From: Acidobacteriota bacterium
GTDB lineage: Bacteria > Zixibacteria > MSB-5A5 > GN15 > FEB-12
Assembly: GCA_035529075.1 (NCBI GenBank)
Contig: DATKXK010000006.1
Span: 40,435 to 104,434 of the forward strand
DNA: 64,000 bases
Direction: 5' to 3'
The notes beneath the pieces are model-generated. The model saw only the letters and a program-made list of their open reading frames with translations. It made no database searches and was not told where the DNA came from. A program made the position numbers and the translations under genes. How positions within the stretch are numbered: the stretch's first letter is position 1; every line of letters starts with the position of its first letter. This document shows, piece by piece, positions 33,078-42,062 of this stretch.

Positions 33078-34511
33078 GTGAGACGACGACTTTTCAAACG
33101 AGCCGCCGCGCGGATGGCGTGCCTCTTTGCGGGGGCTGCTGCGTTCATCAGCCTGGCACCGTGGCCGGCGCCGGCTGCGTTCTCGCAGGCGTCAAGCCGG
33201 GCTGAGAAGGCCCAGGTGGTCGTCTATATTGAGACCGCGGTCTCAACGGCCGAGGGCGTCAGCCTGGCCTTTGACTCGATTGTCCTGGCAGGCGACGACG
33301 TCGAGGTTTCCCTCGCGCTCCGCCGCACGGCGGTCAGCTCGATTGATGACGCCGGACGTCAGGTGCTGCTGGCCGAGCAGGCCATTCAGCCCGGAGCATA
33401 TGAATGGCTGCGTCTTTACGCGCACGGCGTGCCGGCGGTGACGGGTGATGCGACCACAGGGGTGGCCGTGGCCGGGGGACGCATAGACGTTGCCGTTGAC
33501 CTGGAGATCGGTCAGGGAACGGCAGAGCCGGTTTTCCTGACCTGGACTCCAACGTCGGTGCGGCGCGACGGCGGCGTCTACGCCGCCCGGGTGGCCTGGA
33601 GCCGGGCCGATATTCCGCCGCCGGGTTCGCTGGTGTTTGTAAGCAACGAGGGGTCGGACAACCTTTCCGTGGTCAATCGCTTTTCCCGGCGGGTCGTCGA
33701 CGTTATCAAAGTGGGGCTGGCGCCGCGTGGATTGGTTTATTCCCCGTTTTCGCAGCAACTGTTTGTGGCCAACTCCGGTGACAACAGTATCGACGTTATC
33801 GACGTCCCGACGAGGCAGCCTCTGCGCACGGTGCCGCTGGTATTCGGTGACACGCCCAGCCGCCTGGAGCTGTCACCCGACGAGCGGCTTCTGTACGTTC
33901 TCAACTACGGTTCGAGCAGCCTGGCGGTCTTCGATACCCAATCGTTCCAGGAAGTGGGGCGTTACAGCCTGGGATCGAGCCCCGTCGGCATAGCCACCAA
34001 CCGGTTGAGCGGGTACGTCTATGTTACCAACCGGCTTTCCGATAACGTCAACGTCTACGAGCCGGTGAACCAGTCGGTAACGACCACTTATGCCGCAGGT
34101 ACTTCACCCACCGAATTGATTCTAAACAGCCGCGCGGGCTCCCTTTACGTGTGCCATGACGGCCAGCGGACGCTCACAGTATTGAATGCGCGGACCGGCG
34201 AGCAGACCGGTACGATGAACCTCTGCTCGGAGGCAACGGGACTTGCCTACAATCAGACTTCCAACCAGTTGTACGTGGCCTCGGGTCGCTGCTCGGAAAT
34301 CGGCGTCTTCAAACCTGAGAACGAGCTGAACGTCGGCACGGTGCGCCTTCCGGACAAACCGGGGCTGATCACAATCGATCCCGAGAACAGGCAGTTGTTC
34401 GCGGTTCTTCCGGAGGCCGACGCCCTGGCCGTGGTCAACATTATCACCCGGGAAATGACGGCCGTCATAGACACGGGGCACCGTCCCTACCAGGCGGTGG
34501 TGCCGAGGTAA
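33078..34511 (+). CDS. YVTN/YncE-like beta-propeller protein of the cytochrome locus
   Basis: A 477-residue exported protein from GTG 33078, with a basic n-region (RRRLFKRAAAR) and a hydrophobic core giving a signal peptide. The first 150 mature residues form a strand-rich domain containing SLAFDSIVLAGDDVEV. The rest is a seven-blade YVTN-type propeller with repeats such as LFVANSGDNSIDVIDVPTR, LLYVLNYGSSSLAVFD, YVYVTNRLSDNVNVY and LYVASGRCSEIGVF. ATG 33114 is an alternative start but would lose the positive n-region. It lies 3 bases before the barrel gene, so the two are co-translated. A structural or protein-binding role in the electron conduit is likely. Confidence 0.85.
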   Translation: MRRRLFKRAAARMACLFAGAAAFISLAPWPAPAAFSQASSRAEKAQVVVYIETAVSTAEGVSLAFDSIVLAGDDVEVSLALRRTAVSSIDDAGRQVLLAEQAIQPGAYEWLRLYAHGVPAVTGDATTGVAVAGGRIDVAVDLEIGQGTAEPVFLTWTPTSVRRDGGVYAARVAWSRADIPPPGSLVFVSNEGSDNLSVVNRFSRRVVDVIKVGLAPRGLVYSPFSQQLFVANSGDNSIDVIDVPTRQPLRTVPLVFGDTPSRLELSPDERLLYVLNYGSSSLAVFDTQSFQEVGRYSLGSSPVGIATNRLSGYVYVTNRLSDNVNVYEPVNQSVTTTYAAGTSPTELILNSRAGSLYVCHDGQRTLTVLNARTGEQTGTMNLCSEATGLAYNQTSNQLYVASGRCSEIGVFKPENELNVGTVRLPDKPGLITIDPENRQLFAVLPEADALAVVNIITREMTAVIDTGHRPYQAVVPR

Positions 34512-34514
34512 GGT

Positions 34515-36623
34515 ATGATGTCTGACAGGCTTTCACGTCACGGATATGGTCATTTGGCCGCGGGCCTGGCCCTGGCGGCGGGCCTGCAGTTTTTGCCCGG
34601 GACGCCGCACGCCTCGGTCCGGCTTCCGGAAAACCTTCGCGGTAATATCCGCATCACGGCCGTCGATTCGGAATCGGGGGATCAGGAGAGTCGGACGCTC
34701 AACCAGGAGTATTCGGTCAGATGGGCCAAAAGCCTGGTCCCGTACCTCGAGGCGCGGGCGTCACTGCGCTATCATGACGTAGGCGTTGATCAGAGCCTCG
34801 GAGCAAACGTCTGGCGGCGCCAGTTTCAGCCGGCGGCCGAGATAATCTGGAACCACCCGGTCTTTGCACTGGGCGGGACGATTCGCCGTCAGAAATCCAC
34901 CAGCAACAACGAAGCCACCAATCTGATCAGGGATAACCTGGGGTTCAGCTTTTCCACGCGGTTGGTCAAGTACCCGGTCCTGACGCTTCGGTATGATCGC
35001 AACCGGACGTTTAACGAGCTTGACCGCTCCGAGCGCGACACGCGTGAACGGCGCATCCAGGCGGGTCTTGACTACCACCTTCGCAACAACAGCTTTTATT
35101 ACAGCCTGACGCGGCGCTCCAGTGAAAATCTCAGCACGCTTCTCGAGGTCACCGAGACCCGGAACCTTTTCCGCTGGGTTCAGACGTCGCGGCTTCTTGG
35201 CGACCGGCTGCGCGTGAATTCCGGATATAACTTCAGCTGGCGTTCCCGCTCGACGGAACAGACGGGGATCGACCCGGTGTGGGAGCCGGTCCCGTTTTCT
35301 CGGGCGCTGTATGCGTTCGACCCGTCTCCGGATTTCGGAGAGCTTGACAGCCTCAGTTCGCTGGCAGACGGCAACATCGATGACCCCGTCCAGCCCGGCA
35401 TAGATATCGGCGAAGGACACCGGGATCACAACATCGGCGTCGATTTCGGCTTCGAGCGACCCGTTGGCGCACTGTATCTGTATACCGACAGGCCCTCCGG
35501 TTCGATTCTCAACTGGCAGGTTTTCACGTCGAGCGACAATCTGACGTGGCGGCCGGTCGCCGTATCGTCGGCGACGTTCAACGTCAGCTTCAATCGCTAC
35601 GAGATCCTGTTTGAGAAGCAGGACACGAGGTACGTCAAGGCCGTCAACTCCGGCTTCAACGACGAGGTAACGGTTCTTGTCACCGAGGTTCAGGCTCTCG
35701 TCGAATCCGTCGAAACGCGCACCGAAACGAAAAAGGAGTGGTCTCACATGGCTGATTTTGGCGCCACGTACTTTTTCTCGGATCGCCTGGAGTCGTCGTT
35801 CGACGTTACGTACCGCCGGGAACCGCGCGGGGATTTCAGCGACAGCCGTGACCAGTTGTACTATTCATTTGCCGCCAAGCACTCGCTGTCCAGGGTGATA
35901 AGACAGGTCGCGCAGTATCAGGCAGGGTACGAGGATTTCAAGGCCCGGGAGGCGAGAAACGAAAACGCCAGCCTGTCGTACACGCTGCTCGTTACCCCGC
36001 TCGAGACGCTCGATTTTTCGTTTTCGGCGATCACGCGGGTCAATTATATTGGTGACGTGAAGTCCCAGGAAACCAACAACCTGTTTCTTGAAAGTAACGG
36101 CCGGGTTCTTGCCGGGCTGAACGTTGCGGCCGAAGTCGGCTACAGCCGCAACAACCGTTACGATTCGCAGTCGAAGTTCGACACCTGGACCTACCGGATA
36201 GCCACGGATGCCTACGTCACCGGTTCGGCCGACGTGGTGCTGTCGTACCTGTACCAGACGACGGCGATCGCCTCGACGGAAGATACGCGAATCCGGCGGC
36301 AGTACCGCGCCGACCTGAACTACCGCATGACCGGTGCCATCTTGCTGCGCGCCCAGGTGACGGCCAACGATGACAAGGACAGTCGGTACGTTTCCCAGGA
36401 ATACGCCGCGAGTTGGAACGCCACGCGAAAGCTGACGCTGGGCGGCACGGTGACGTTGAACGACAGTGACGACGGCGCGGGCAGCGCGCGCAATAACGTG
36501 CGACTGAACTATCTTATAAGTCCCCGGACGACGTTGTTCGCCAGCTATGCCAGCAGTGAATTCTCACTGGCGGGCAGATCGAAAACGACGTCGTTGCAGG
36601 TGGGTCTCAAATCCGGATTTTGA
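34515..36623 (+). CDS. Outer-membrane beta-barrel with an inserted discoidin-like domain
   Basis: A 702-residue exported protein with a signal peptide (about 1-33) and long arrays of alternating strands in two blocks (about 40-255 and 410-702), ending LQVGLKSGF with a terminal Phe as barrel substrates require. Between them, about 270-400, is a soluble domain (SLADGNIDDP, WQVFTSSDNLTWRPV, DTRYVKAVNSG) that resembles an F5/8 type C (discoidin) module. In this locus the barrel could be the porin half of a porin-cytochrome conduit, as MtrB or ExtABCD-type barrels are, but it does not resemble MtrB. GAGGTAAGG stands just before ATG. Confidence 0.8.
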   Translation: MMSDRLSRHGYGHLAAGLALAAGLQFLPGTPHASVRLPENLRGNIRITAVDSESGDQESRTLNQEYSVRWAKSLVPYLEARASLRYHDVGVDQSLGANVWRRQFQPAAEIIWNHPVFALGGTIRRQKSTSNNEATNLIRDNLGFSFSTRLVKYPVLTLRYDRNRTFNELDRSERDTRERRIQAGLDYHLRNNSFYYSLTRRSSENLSTLLEVTETRNLFRWVQTSRLLGDRLRVNSGYNFSWRSRSTEQTGIDPVWEPVPFSRALYAFDPSPDFGELDSLSSLADGNIDDPVQPGIDIGEGHRDHNIGVDFGFERPVGALYLYTDRPSGSILNWQVFTSSDNLTWRPVAVSSATFNVSFNRYEILFEKQDTRYVKAVNSGFNDEVTVLVTEVQALVESVETRTETKKEWSHMADFGATYFFSDRLESSFDVTYRREPRGDFSDSRDQLYYSFAAKHSLSRVIRQVAQYQAGYEDFKAREARNENASLSYTLLVTPLETLDFSFSAITRVNYIGDVKSQETNNLFLESNGRVLAGLNVAAEVGYSRNNRYDSQSKFDTWTYRIATDAYVTGSADVVLSYLYQTTAIASTEDTRIRRQYRADLNYRMTGAILLRAQVTANDDKDSRYVSQEYAASWNATRKLTLGGTVTLNDSDDGAGSARNNVRLNYLISPRTTLFASYASSEFSLAGRSKTTSLQVGLKSGF

Positions 36624-36645
36624 GGAAAGGGGCGGGACGCAGCCT

Positions 36646-37215
36646 ATGGTCAGATCAGGATTTGCGGTGCTGGCGGCGGGCTTGCTGCTTGCGGCGGCCG
36701 GTTGCGGCGGCGGATCAACGGTCTTCCTTCACCCGGAGTACAACTTCCAGGTTCTGGAACGAGTGGCCGTGATCCCGTTTGACAACCTGTCCAAAGACCA
36801 GGGGGCGGGGGCGCGCGCGACGCGCGTCTTTGTCACCGAGTTGCTGGCCGCAGAGGCATTTGACGTCGTGGAGCCCGGCGAAGTGACTCGTGCGCTTGAG
36901 GAGTATGCGACGGTTCGCACCGCGGAGCTCACCCAGGAACAAATCGTGGGCTTAGGCAAAGCACTGCGGGTGCAGGGCATGGTCCTGGGTACGGTGACTG
37001 AGTCAACTACGCTGCGAAGCGGCGGTTCGGCGGCCAGTACGGTCACCATGGTTGCGCGTATGGTCGAAACCGAAACCGGGGCGACGGTCTGGTCTGCAAC
37101 CCAGACCTCGGGAGGGAGAGGCTTCTGGGCTTCGCTGTTCGGCACCGGTGACAAGTCACACGCCGAGGTAATGCAGGCCTGTGCCCGTTCATTACTGAAC
37201 ACTCTCGTGAAGTGA
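36646..37215 (+). CDS. CsgG/LpoB-like single-domain lipoprotein
   Basis: A 189-residue lipoprotein; AAAGC in LLLAAAGCGGG gives the acylated cysteine at residue 19. The domain opens VAVIPFDNLS, has ATRVFVTELLAAEAFDVVEP, then the glycine-rich VQGMVLGTVTESTTL strands. This is the layout of the ABD-like fold shared by CsgG, LpoB and GNA1162 proteins. ATG 36646 was chosen over an earlier start at 36547 because it opens directly on the lipoprotein signal; the earlier one lies inside the barrel gene. Positioned 22 bases after the barrel stop, it may help the barrel or the cytochrome pass the outer membrane, which is inference. The C-terminus has a serine/glycine-rich GGRGFWASLFGTGD loop. Confidence 0.75.
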   Translation: MVRSGFAVLAAGLLLAAAGCGGGSTVFLHPEYNFQVLERVAVIPFDNLSKDQGAGARATRVFVTELLAAEAFDVVEPGEVTRALEEYATVRTAELTQEQIVGLGKALRVQGMVLGTVTESTTLRSGGSAASTVTMVARMVETETGATVWSATQTSGGRGFWASLFGTGDKSHAEVMQACARSLLNTLVK

Positions 37216-37225
37216 GTACGTAGTC

Positions 37226-38314
37226 GTGTGTACCGTCAGCCGTTGTGTTTCCTGCCTGCTTCTGGCTTTAGCGATCGCTGTGCCGCAGCATGTCCCGGCC
37301 GGTGAGAGTGGACCTGATGTCGGTGCGCCGTCGGCTGTCGGCCCGGTCCTGGCCGTGCTGCCGTTCGCGGACCATACCGACGAGGCGGACGCAAAGACCC
37401 TTTTCGTCTCCTTGATCGAAACACGGCTGGCCCGGGGAAACTTTGATCTGATCACCACCGACGATATTCGGGGGACGCTGCGCAGACTCCGCATCCGTTC
37501 GAGCGGCGGCGCAAGCACGGCCGAGGCCGCGGCGATTGTCCGCGAGCTTGGCGCCCGGTACCTGTTGCTCGGATCGCTGGATTTCTTTCTCCCCGGTGTG
37601 ATCCCCGAAGCGGGATTTTCCGCTCGCCTGCTGGACACCGAAACCATGCGCATTGTGTGGGCCGCCTCCGTTGCCGCCACGGGTGAGGATTATGCGGGTC
37701 TGTTCGGGATTGGCCGGGTCACCTCCATGGAAATGCTGGCCGAAAAACTGGTGGAGAAGGCCTTTGCCGCGTTTGAGGAGACCGTCGACGCTCGCCGTGT
37801 CGCGGCCGAGCCACAGCCGGGCTCGCCGGTTTTCGCGGTCGTTCCCTTCGACAACCTGTCGGAGAATCGCCGTGCGGGGGAGATTGTCAGTTCGATAACG
37901 CTGACTCAGCTGGTCGCTCGAGGCGCCGAAGTAGTGGAGCCGGGGGCCGTTCTGGAGATTTTCCGCGCGGGCAACCGCTCCCCGAGAGGTGAAATCGACC
38001 TGGCCCTGCTTGAACAGGTGCGATCAGCACTGAACGCGGCGTACGTTATTACGGGCACGGTTGACCGGTTCCGCCCGGGTTTGCCGGCGGTGGAAAGCTC
38101 GGCACCGGAAATTGAGCTGGGCGGGCGCCTGATAGACGCCCGGTCGGGTCGGATTGTCGCGGCCCATGAGGTCAGCGGCCGGGGTTCGGATTCGAATACG
38201 CTGTCTGCGGTGGGCTCACGTCACTCGTTGGGTGCGTTGGCCGGCAAAATGATCGACCGTCTGCTGGACAAGCTTGACGTGGACGGGCACAAACGGCTTG
38301 CCGAGGGCAAGTAG
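37226..38314 (+). CDS. Exported protein with two tandem CsgG/LpoB-like domains
   Basis: A 362-residue exported protein with a signal peptide (about 1-25). It carries two copies of the domain seen once in the previous gene. The first starts at about 40 with VLAVLPFADHTDEAD and has YLLLGSLDF. The second starts at about 203 with FAVVPFDNLSENRRAG and has AAYVITGTVDR. The duplicate is diverged, so it is old. The start is GTG 37226, ten bases after the previous stop. No lipobox cysteine is placed for lipidation, so it is likely a soluble periplasmic protein. A scaffold in the same outer-membrane complex is plausible. Confidence 0.72.
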   Translation: MCTVSRCVSCLLLALAIAVPQHVPAGESGPDVGAPSAVGPVLAVLPFADHTDEADAKTLFVSLIETRLARGNFDLITTDDIRGTLRRLRIRSSGGASTAEAAAIVRELGARYLLLGSLDFFLPGVIPEAGFSARLLDTETMRIVWAASVAATGEDYAGLFGIGRVTSMEMLAEKLVEKAFAAFEETVDARRVAAEPQPGSPVFAVVPFDNLSENRRAGEIVSSITLTQLVARGAEVVEPGAVLEIFRAGNRSPRGEIDLALLEQVRSALNAAYVITGTVDRFRPGLPAVESSAPEIELGGRLIDARSGRIVAAHEVSGRGSDSNTLSAVGSRHSLGALAGKMIDRLLDKLDVDGHKRLAEGK

Positions 38315-38324
38315 GGTGGCATTG

Positions 38325-40013
38325 ATGGCTGCGAATGTGACAGGAGGTCGGCGAACGAGGTGTTTCCCGATGTCGGCGGTGTTGGCGGGAGTGGTGATTG
38401 TCCTCCTGGCCGCCTCCGCCGGGCGCGCGGGTGCAGGTAACGAAACCGAGGACGTCGCGCTGGTTGTGGTCAACGGTGATACCATCTTTGCCCCGGACCT
38501 TGATGCCGTGTTTGTGGATGCACACGCCCGTATGGAAGATCAGACGCGGGAAACCTTTGACTACCGCAGACTACTGGACAAGCTCGTAAATGATCGTTTG
38601 CTGTTACAGGAGGCGCGCGCGCTGGATCTGGATCGGGAAGAGTGGTTGATCGAGCGCCTTGAAGAGTCACGGAGCCGTAACGCCATCCGGCAGTTCGTGG
38701 CTGATCGGTTCAAGCCCGACCTCTCCGTAACGGAGGCCGAGGTGGGCGAGTATTTCCAGGCGAATTACTGGCGGATGCAGATCCGCACCGTTTCGGTGGC
38801 CGAGCGCCCGGAGGCGGAGCAGTTGATCGCTGCCGTCGCCGGCGGTGCCGACCTGGACAGTATCGTCAAGGCCGTGTCCTTGGATATGTATCGACCCCGC
38901 GGCGGGCTGCACAACCTGAAGCACGTCGCCGACATCGAAAACGTGCTGCGGGAACAAGCGTTGCCGTTGCCCCCCGGTGAGATATCGGCGCCCTTTCCGT
39001 ACCGGCAGGTGTGGGCGTTTCTGCGAGTCGAACAGACGGTCCCGGCCGACACCGGCGAGCTGGCGACGTACTCCGCGAAGATCGAAGCGGTCCTGAAGCA
39101 GCGCAAACTGGAGGTCGCCCGGGCGGAATTCATGGCCGAGCTGTCCTCACAGTTTCCGGTGGTCGTCGACAGCGCGGTTCTGGCCACGATATCGGCCGAT
39201 TCGGCCGTATTGTTTAAGTCGGACTTTCTGGAAGGATCGGATGACCCCGTGGCCAGCGTGGACGAGAATCACCGGGTGATCGAGCGGCAGGCGCGCCGGA
39301 ACGTTTCGAGGGCTGCCATGTCAGCCGGAGATCAGCCCTTCGACACTATTCTGCGGGGTGCTCTCGAGACTATCAAAGAAGACCTTGTTCTGAGCGCGGC
39401 GGCTGACAAGGCGGGGTACCGGGATAATCCCGTAGTGGCCGCCGAGTATGCGAACAGTCTGGATAGCGCCCTGATCGAGCGGTACCTTCAGGAGACGGTC
39501 GTCTCGAGGATAACTTTCAGCCACGCGGAGTTCGACGCTTACTACCAGGAGCACCTGGAGGAGTTTCGTGAGCCGCCCCAGTACCAGCTTGACCGGATCG
39601 AGGTAGCGGACGAGGCGGTGGCGCAGGAAATCGTACGGCAGTTGCAGGAAAAGGCCGACTTCGACTTTGTGGCGAGAAAATACGGCGTCAGCGTGGACAG
39701 GGCGGAAGGTGAACGGCAGTGGATTTCCCTGCTGTCCCTGGGGACACCGGTCCGGCAGGAATTGGAACAGCTTCAGGTCGGGCAGACCAGTCGCGCCTTT
39801 CGGACGGCGGAAGGGTGGATGATCTTTCGCGTGCGGGATATGCGCCAGGGCAGGGTGAAAAGCATGCCCGAGGTCGAGATGAGCATACGCGAGGTCATGT
39901 TTCAGCGCAAGTTTGACGAACTATTGGACAACACGCTGGGTATACTAAAGACAAACTCGGTCATCGAGTACAATCAGGAGGCCATCGACGCGTATTTCGG
40001 CGGTGAGTTGTAA
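38325..40013 (+). CDS. SurA-like peptidyl-prolyl isomerase/chaperone of the cytochrome locus
   Basis: A 562-residue exported protein: signal segment about 12-35, then a SurA-type N-terminal chaperone region (ETFDYRRLLDKLVNDRLLLQEA). Two parvulin-like domains follow, near 160-240 and 415-500. The second contains YQLDRIEVADEAVAQEIV and the GWMIFRVRDMR strand. The first lacks a clear active-site pattern, as in SurA where one parvulin copy is inactive. Isomerases of this family occur in Geobacter filament-cytochrome clusters and are thought to help fold or export the cytochromes. It follows the tandem-domain gene by 10 bases and precedes two multihaem genes. Confidence 0.8.
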   Translation: MAANVTGGRRTRCFPMSAVLAGVVIVLLAASAGRAGAGNETEDVALVVVNGDTIFAPDLDAVFVDAHARMEDQTRETFDYRRLLDKLVNDRLLLQEARALDLDREEWLIERLEESRSRNAIRQFVADRFKPDLSVTEAEVGEYFQANYWRMQIRTVSVAERPEAEQLIAAVAGGADLDSIVKAVSLDMYRPRGGLHNLKHVADIENVLREQALPLPPGEISAPFPYRQVWAFLRVEQTVPADTGELATYSAKIEAVLKQRKLEVARAEFMAELSSQFPVVVDSAVLATISADSAVLFKSDFLEGSDDPVASVDENHRVIERQARRNVSRAAMSAGDQPFDTILRGALETIKEDLVLSAAADKAGYRDNPVVAAEYANSLDSALIERYLQETVVSRITFSHAEFDAYYQEHLEEFREPPQYQLDRIEVADEAVAQEIVRQLQEKADFDFVARKYGVSVDRAEGERQWISLLSLGTPVRQELEQLQVGQTSRAFRTAEGWMIFRVRDMRQGRVKSMPEVEMSIREVMFQRKFDELLDNTLGILKTNSVIEYNQEAIDAYFGGEL

Positions 40014-40082
40014 GGCCGGAACGTCTTCGGTCGTGTGAGGACGAGACCCACACCCGCCGCTCGGGACATCGATGATAACCAC

Positions 40083-42062
40083 ATGGAAATGAGGCGACCG
40101 ACATACCTGACCGCGTGTGCCATATGGTTCTTCGCGCTGTGCCTGGTTTGTGCGACGGTGAGTGACGCGGGGGGACAGGTCAAGCGGGGCCGGCGCTTCT
40201 CCAGCAAGGGTAACTGTCTTGATTGTCACCCCGAGGACGATTTCCAGGGCCGGCACAAGCATCAGCCCTTCGGCGACAAGGACTGTCTTACTTGTCACAA
40301 GCCGCACGGGCTGGTAGGGATGCTGCGGCTCCAGCAACCCGGAGCGGATCTTTGCTGGCAATGCCATGACCGGGCCGAGCTGGGGCTTGAACGAGCTTTC
40401 GTTCATCAGCCGGTCTCTGACGGCAGCTGCACGGATTGCCACAATCCACACGTCGGCCAGGAGCCCGGCCTGCTGACGGTGCCGGTGCGCGATCTCTGTT
40501 ACAATTGCCACGACAGGCAGGAGTTCGAACGTTCGCACGCGCATAAACCTCTGGAGGACGGGTGCTATTCCTGTCACGAAGTGCACGGCAGTGACCACGA
40601 GAAGCTGCTTACGAAAAGCGAGCAGGAACTCTGTCGTGACTGTCACGATGTCGAATCGGGCGGGTTTGCCGTCGCGCACGCCGGTTATCCGGTCGGGCAG
40701 GCCGACTGTTCGCTCTGCCATACACCGCACTCCTCCGACCGGCCGCGGCTGCTGACGGCCTCGATTCACGGTCCGGTGGCGGGCGGCGAATGCGAAAGCT
40801 GCCACCAGGCGCCGGATAGTCCCAGCCCCCTGGCCGTGCATACTGAAGGTGGTGAGCTGTGCCTGCAGTGCCACGAGATCGAGGAACCGGCCGACGGTGA
40901 TTTGCACACACCGGTGGCCGGCGGTGAGTGTTTCGTCTGCCACGACCCGCACGGGTCACCTCAGGCCGCCCTGCTGGTCAGCCGGCCGACCGACCTTTGC
41001 CTTGACTGTCACGATGATGTCTCCTCCGAACTGGCGATGAAATCGACGCACCCGCCGGCCCGAGAGGACTGCACGCGATGCCACCAGAGCCACGGAAACA
41101 TGGCCACAAAACTGATCGCGGGGGAAGTCAACGACCTTTGTTTCTCCTGCCACGCCGACGTGCAGAACGGCCTGACGCTTCAGAACGTGCATATCCCGTT
41201 TTCCGACGGCAGTTGCCTGGACTGTCACCGGCCCCACGGCTCGAAGTACGAAAAGATCACCAAGGCACACCGGCTTGATCTCTGCGGGGGGTGTCACGGC
41301 GACGTCGGTGAATGGATGACCGAGAAGGACGTTCACGTTCCCATCAAGATCGGCCAGTGCAACGAGTGCCACGAGCCGCACGCCTCGGCCGGAGAATTCC
41401 TCCTGGCAGTTGATCGCAACGAGCTGTGCCTGACCTGTCACTCCGCGATAACCGAGAACCTGGCCGATCGGGTGGTCCATCCGCCGTTCGATGAGCACGC
41501 CTGCGACGGCTGCCACCAGCCGCACGCCTCGGCGCATGCCGGCCTTCTGGTCGAAAAGCTTGACGCCCTGTGCGCCCGGTGCCACGAAATCACCGGTGAG
41601 CCCGCAGCGGTTCTGAGCAGTCACAAGCCGGTGGCTGACGGCAACTGCTCGGGCTGTCACCATCCCCACGTGGCGAATTTCGAGAACCTGCTGCTTGACA
41701 AGACCGACCGCCTGTGCTTCTCGTGTCATACCGAACTTGCCGGGCGCATGGAAAAAGGAACCGTTCATCCGCCGGCGGGAGAGGGCGACTGCCTCGGTTG
41801 CCACCAGGCGCACGACAGCGAGTTTGCCACTCTTCTTGCTTCTGACGTGCCGCTCCAGTGTCTTACCTGCCACGACGGGGAAGATGCTGATTTCAAAGCC
41901 GGACATCTCGGTCTCAGCGGGGGCCGGATCGACTGCCGCAAGTGTCACGATCCGCACGCGTCCGATGACCCCCGTCTGATTCACGCCGTGTCCCATGATC
42001 CATTCGCCAGCGACGCCTGCGGGATGTGTCACGAGGACGTCGAAGAACAGGAGGGCCGGTGA
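40083..42062 (+). CDS. 26-haem c-type cytochrome, doubled CXXCH family
   Basis: A 659-residue exported protein with a signal peptide (about 1-31, ending DAGGQ) and 26 CXXCH haem sites, counted one by one. They come in repeated pairs: one site followed by xPH or xxH (CHDPHGS, CHQPHAS, CHRPHGS), and one preceded by a DLC or ELC turn (LCLDCHDD, LCFSCHAD). An HxP step lies between pairs. This is the doubled CXXCH (PF09699-type) architecture. Such proteins form linear wires that carry electrons across or outside the outer membrane. ATG 40083 was chosen for the signal peptide; ATG 40089 is also possible, and neither has a strong ribosome binding site. It overlaps the next gene by one base. Confidence 0.93.
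   Translation: MEMRRPTYLTACAIWFFALCLVCATVSDAGGQVKRGRRFSSKGNCLDCHPEDDFQGRHKHQPFGDKDCLTCHKPHGLVGMLRLQQPGADLCWQCHDRAELGLERAFVHQPVSDGSCTDCHNPHVGQEPGLLTVPVRDLCYNCHDRQEFERSHAHKPLEDGCYSCHEVHGSDHEKLLTKSEQELCRDCHDVESGGFAVAHAGYPVGQADCSLCHTPHSSDRPRLLTASIHGPVAGGECESCHQAPDSPSPLAVHTEGGELCLQCHEIEEPADGDLHTPVAGGECFVCHDPHGSPQAALLVSRPTDLCLDCHDDVSSELAMKSTHPPAREDCTRCHQSHGNMATKLIAGEVNDLCFSCHADVQNGLTLQNVHIPFSDGSCLDCHRPHGSKYEKITKAHRLDLCGGCHGDVGEWMTEKDVHVPIKIGQCNECHEPHASAGEFLLAVDRNELCLTCHSAITENLADRVVHPPFDEHACDGCHQPHASAHAGLLVEKLDALCARCHEITGEPAAVLSSHKPVADGNCSGCHHPHVANFENLLLDKTDRLCFSCHTELAGRMEKGTVHPPAGEGDCLGCHQAHDSEFATLLASDVPLQCLTCHDGEDADFKAGHLGLSGGRIDCRKCHDPHASDDPRLIHAVSHDPFASDACGMCHEDVEEQEGR

Noticed and set aside
40956..42032. 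Minus-strand open frame across the 26-haem gene
   Set aside because: It is the complement of CXXCH repeats (low-complexity GVR and VAL runs) and not a protein of its own.
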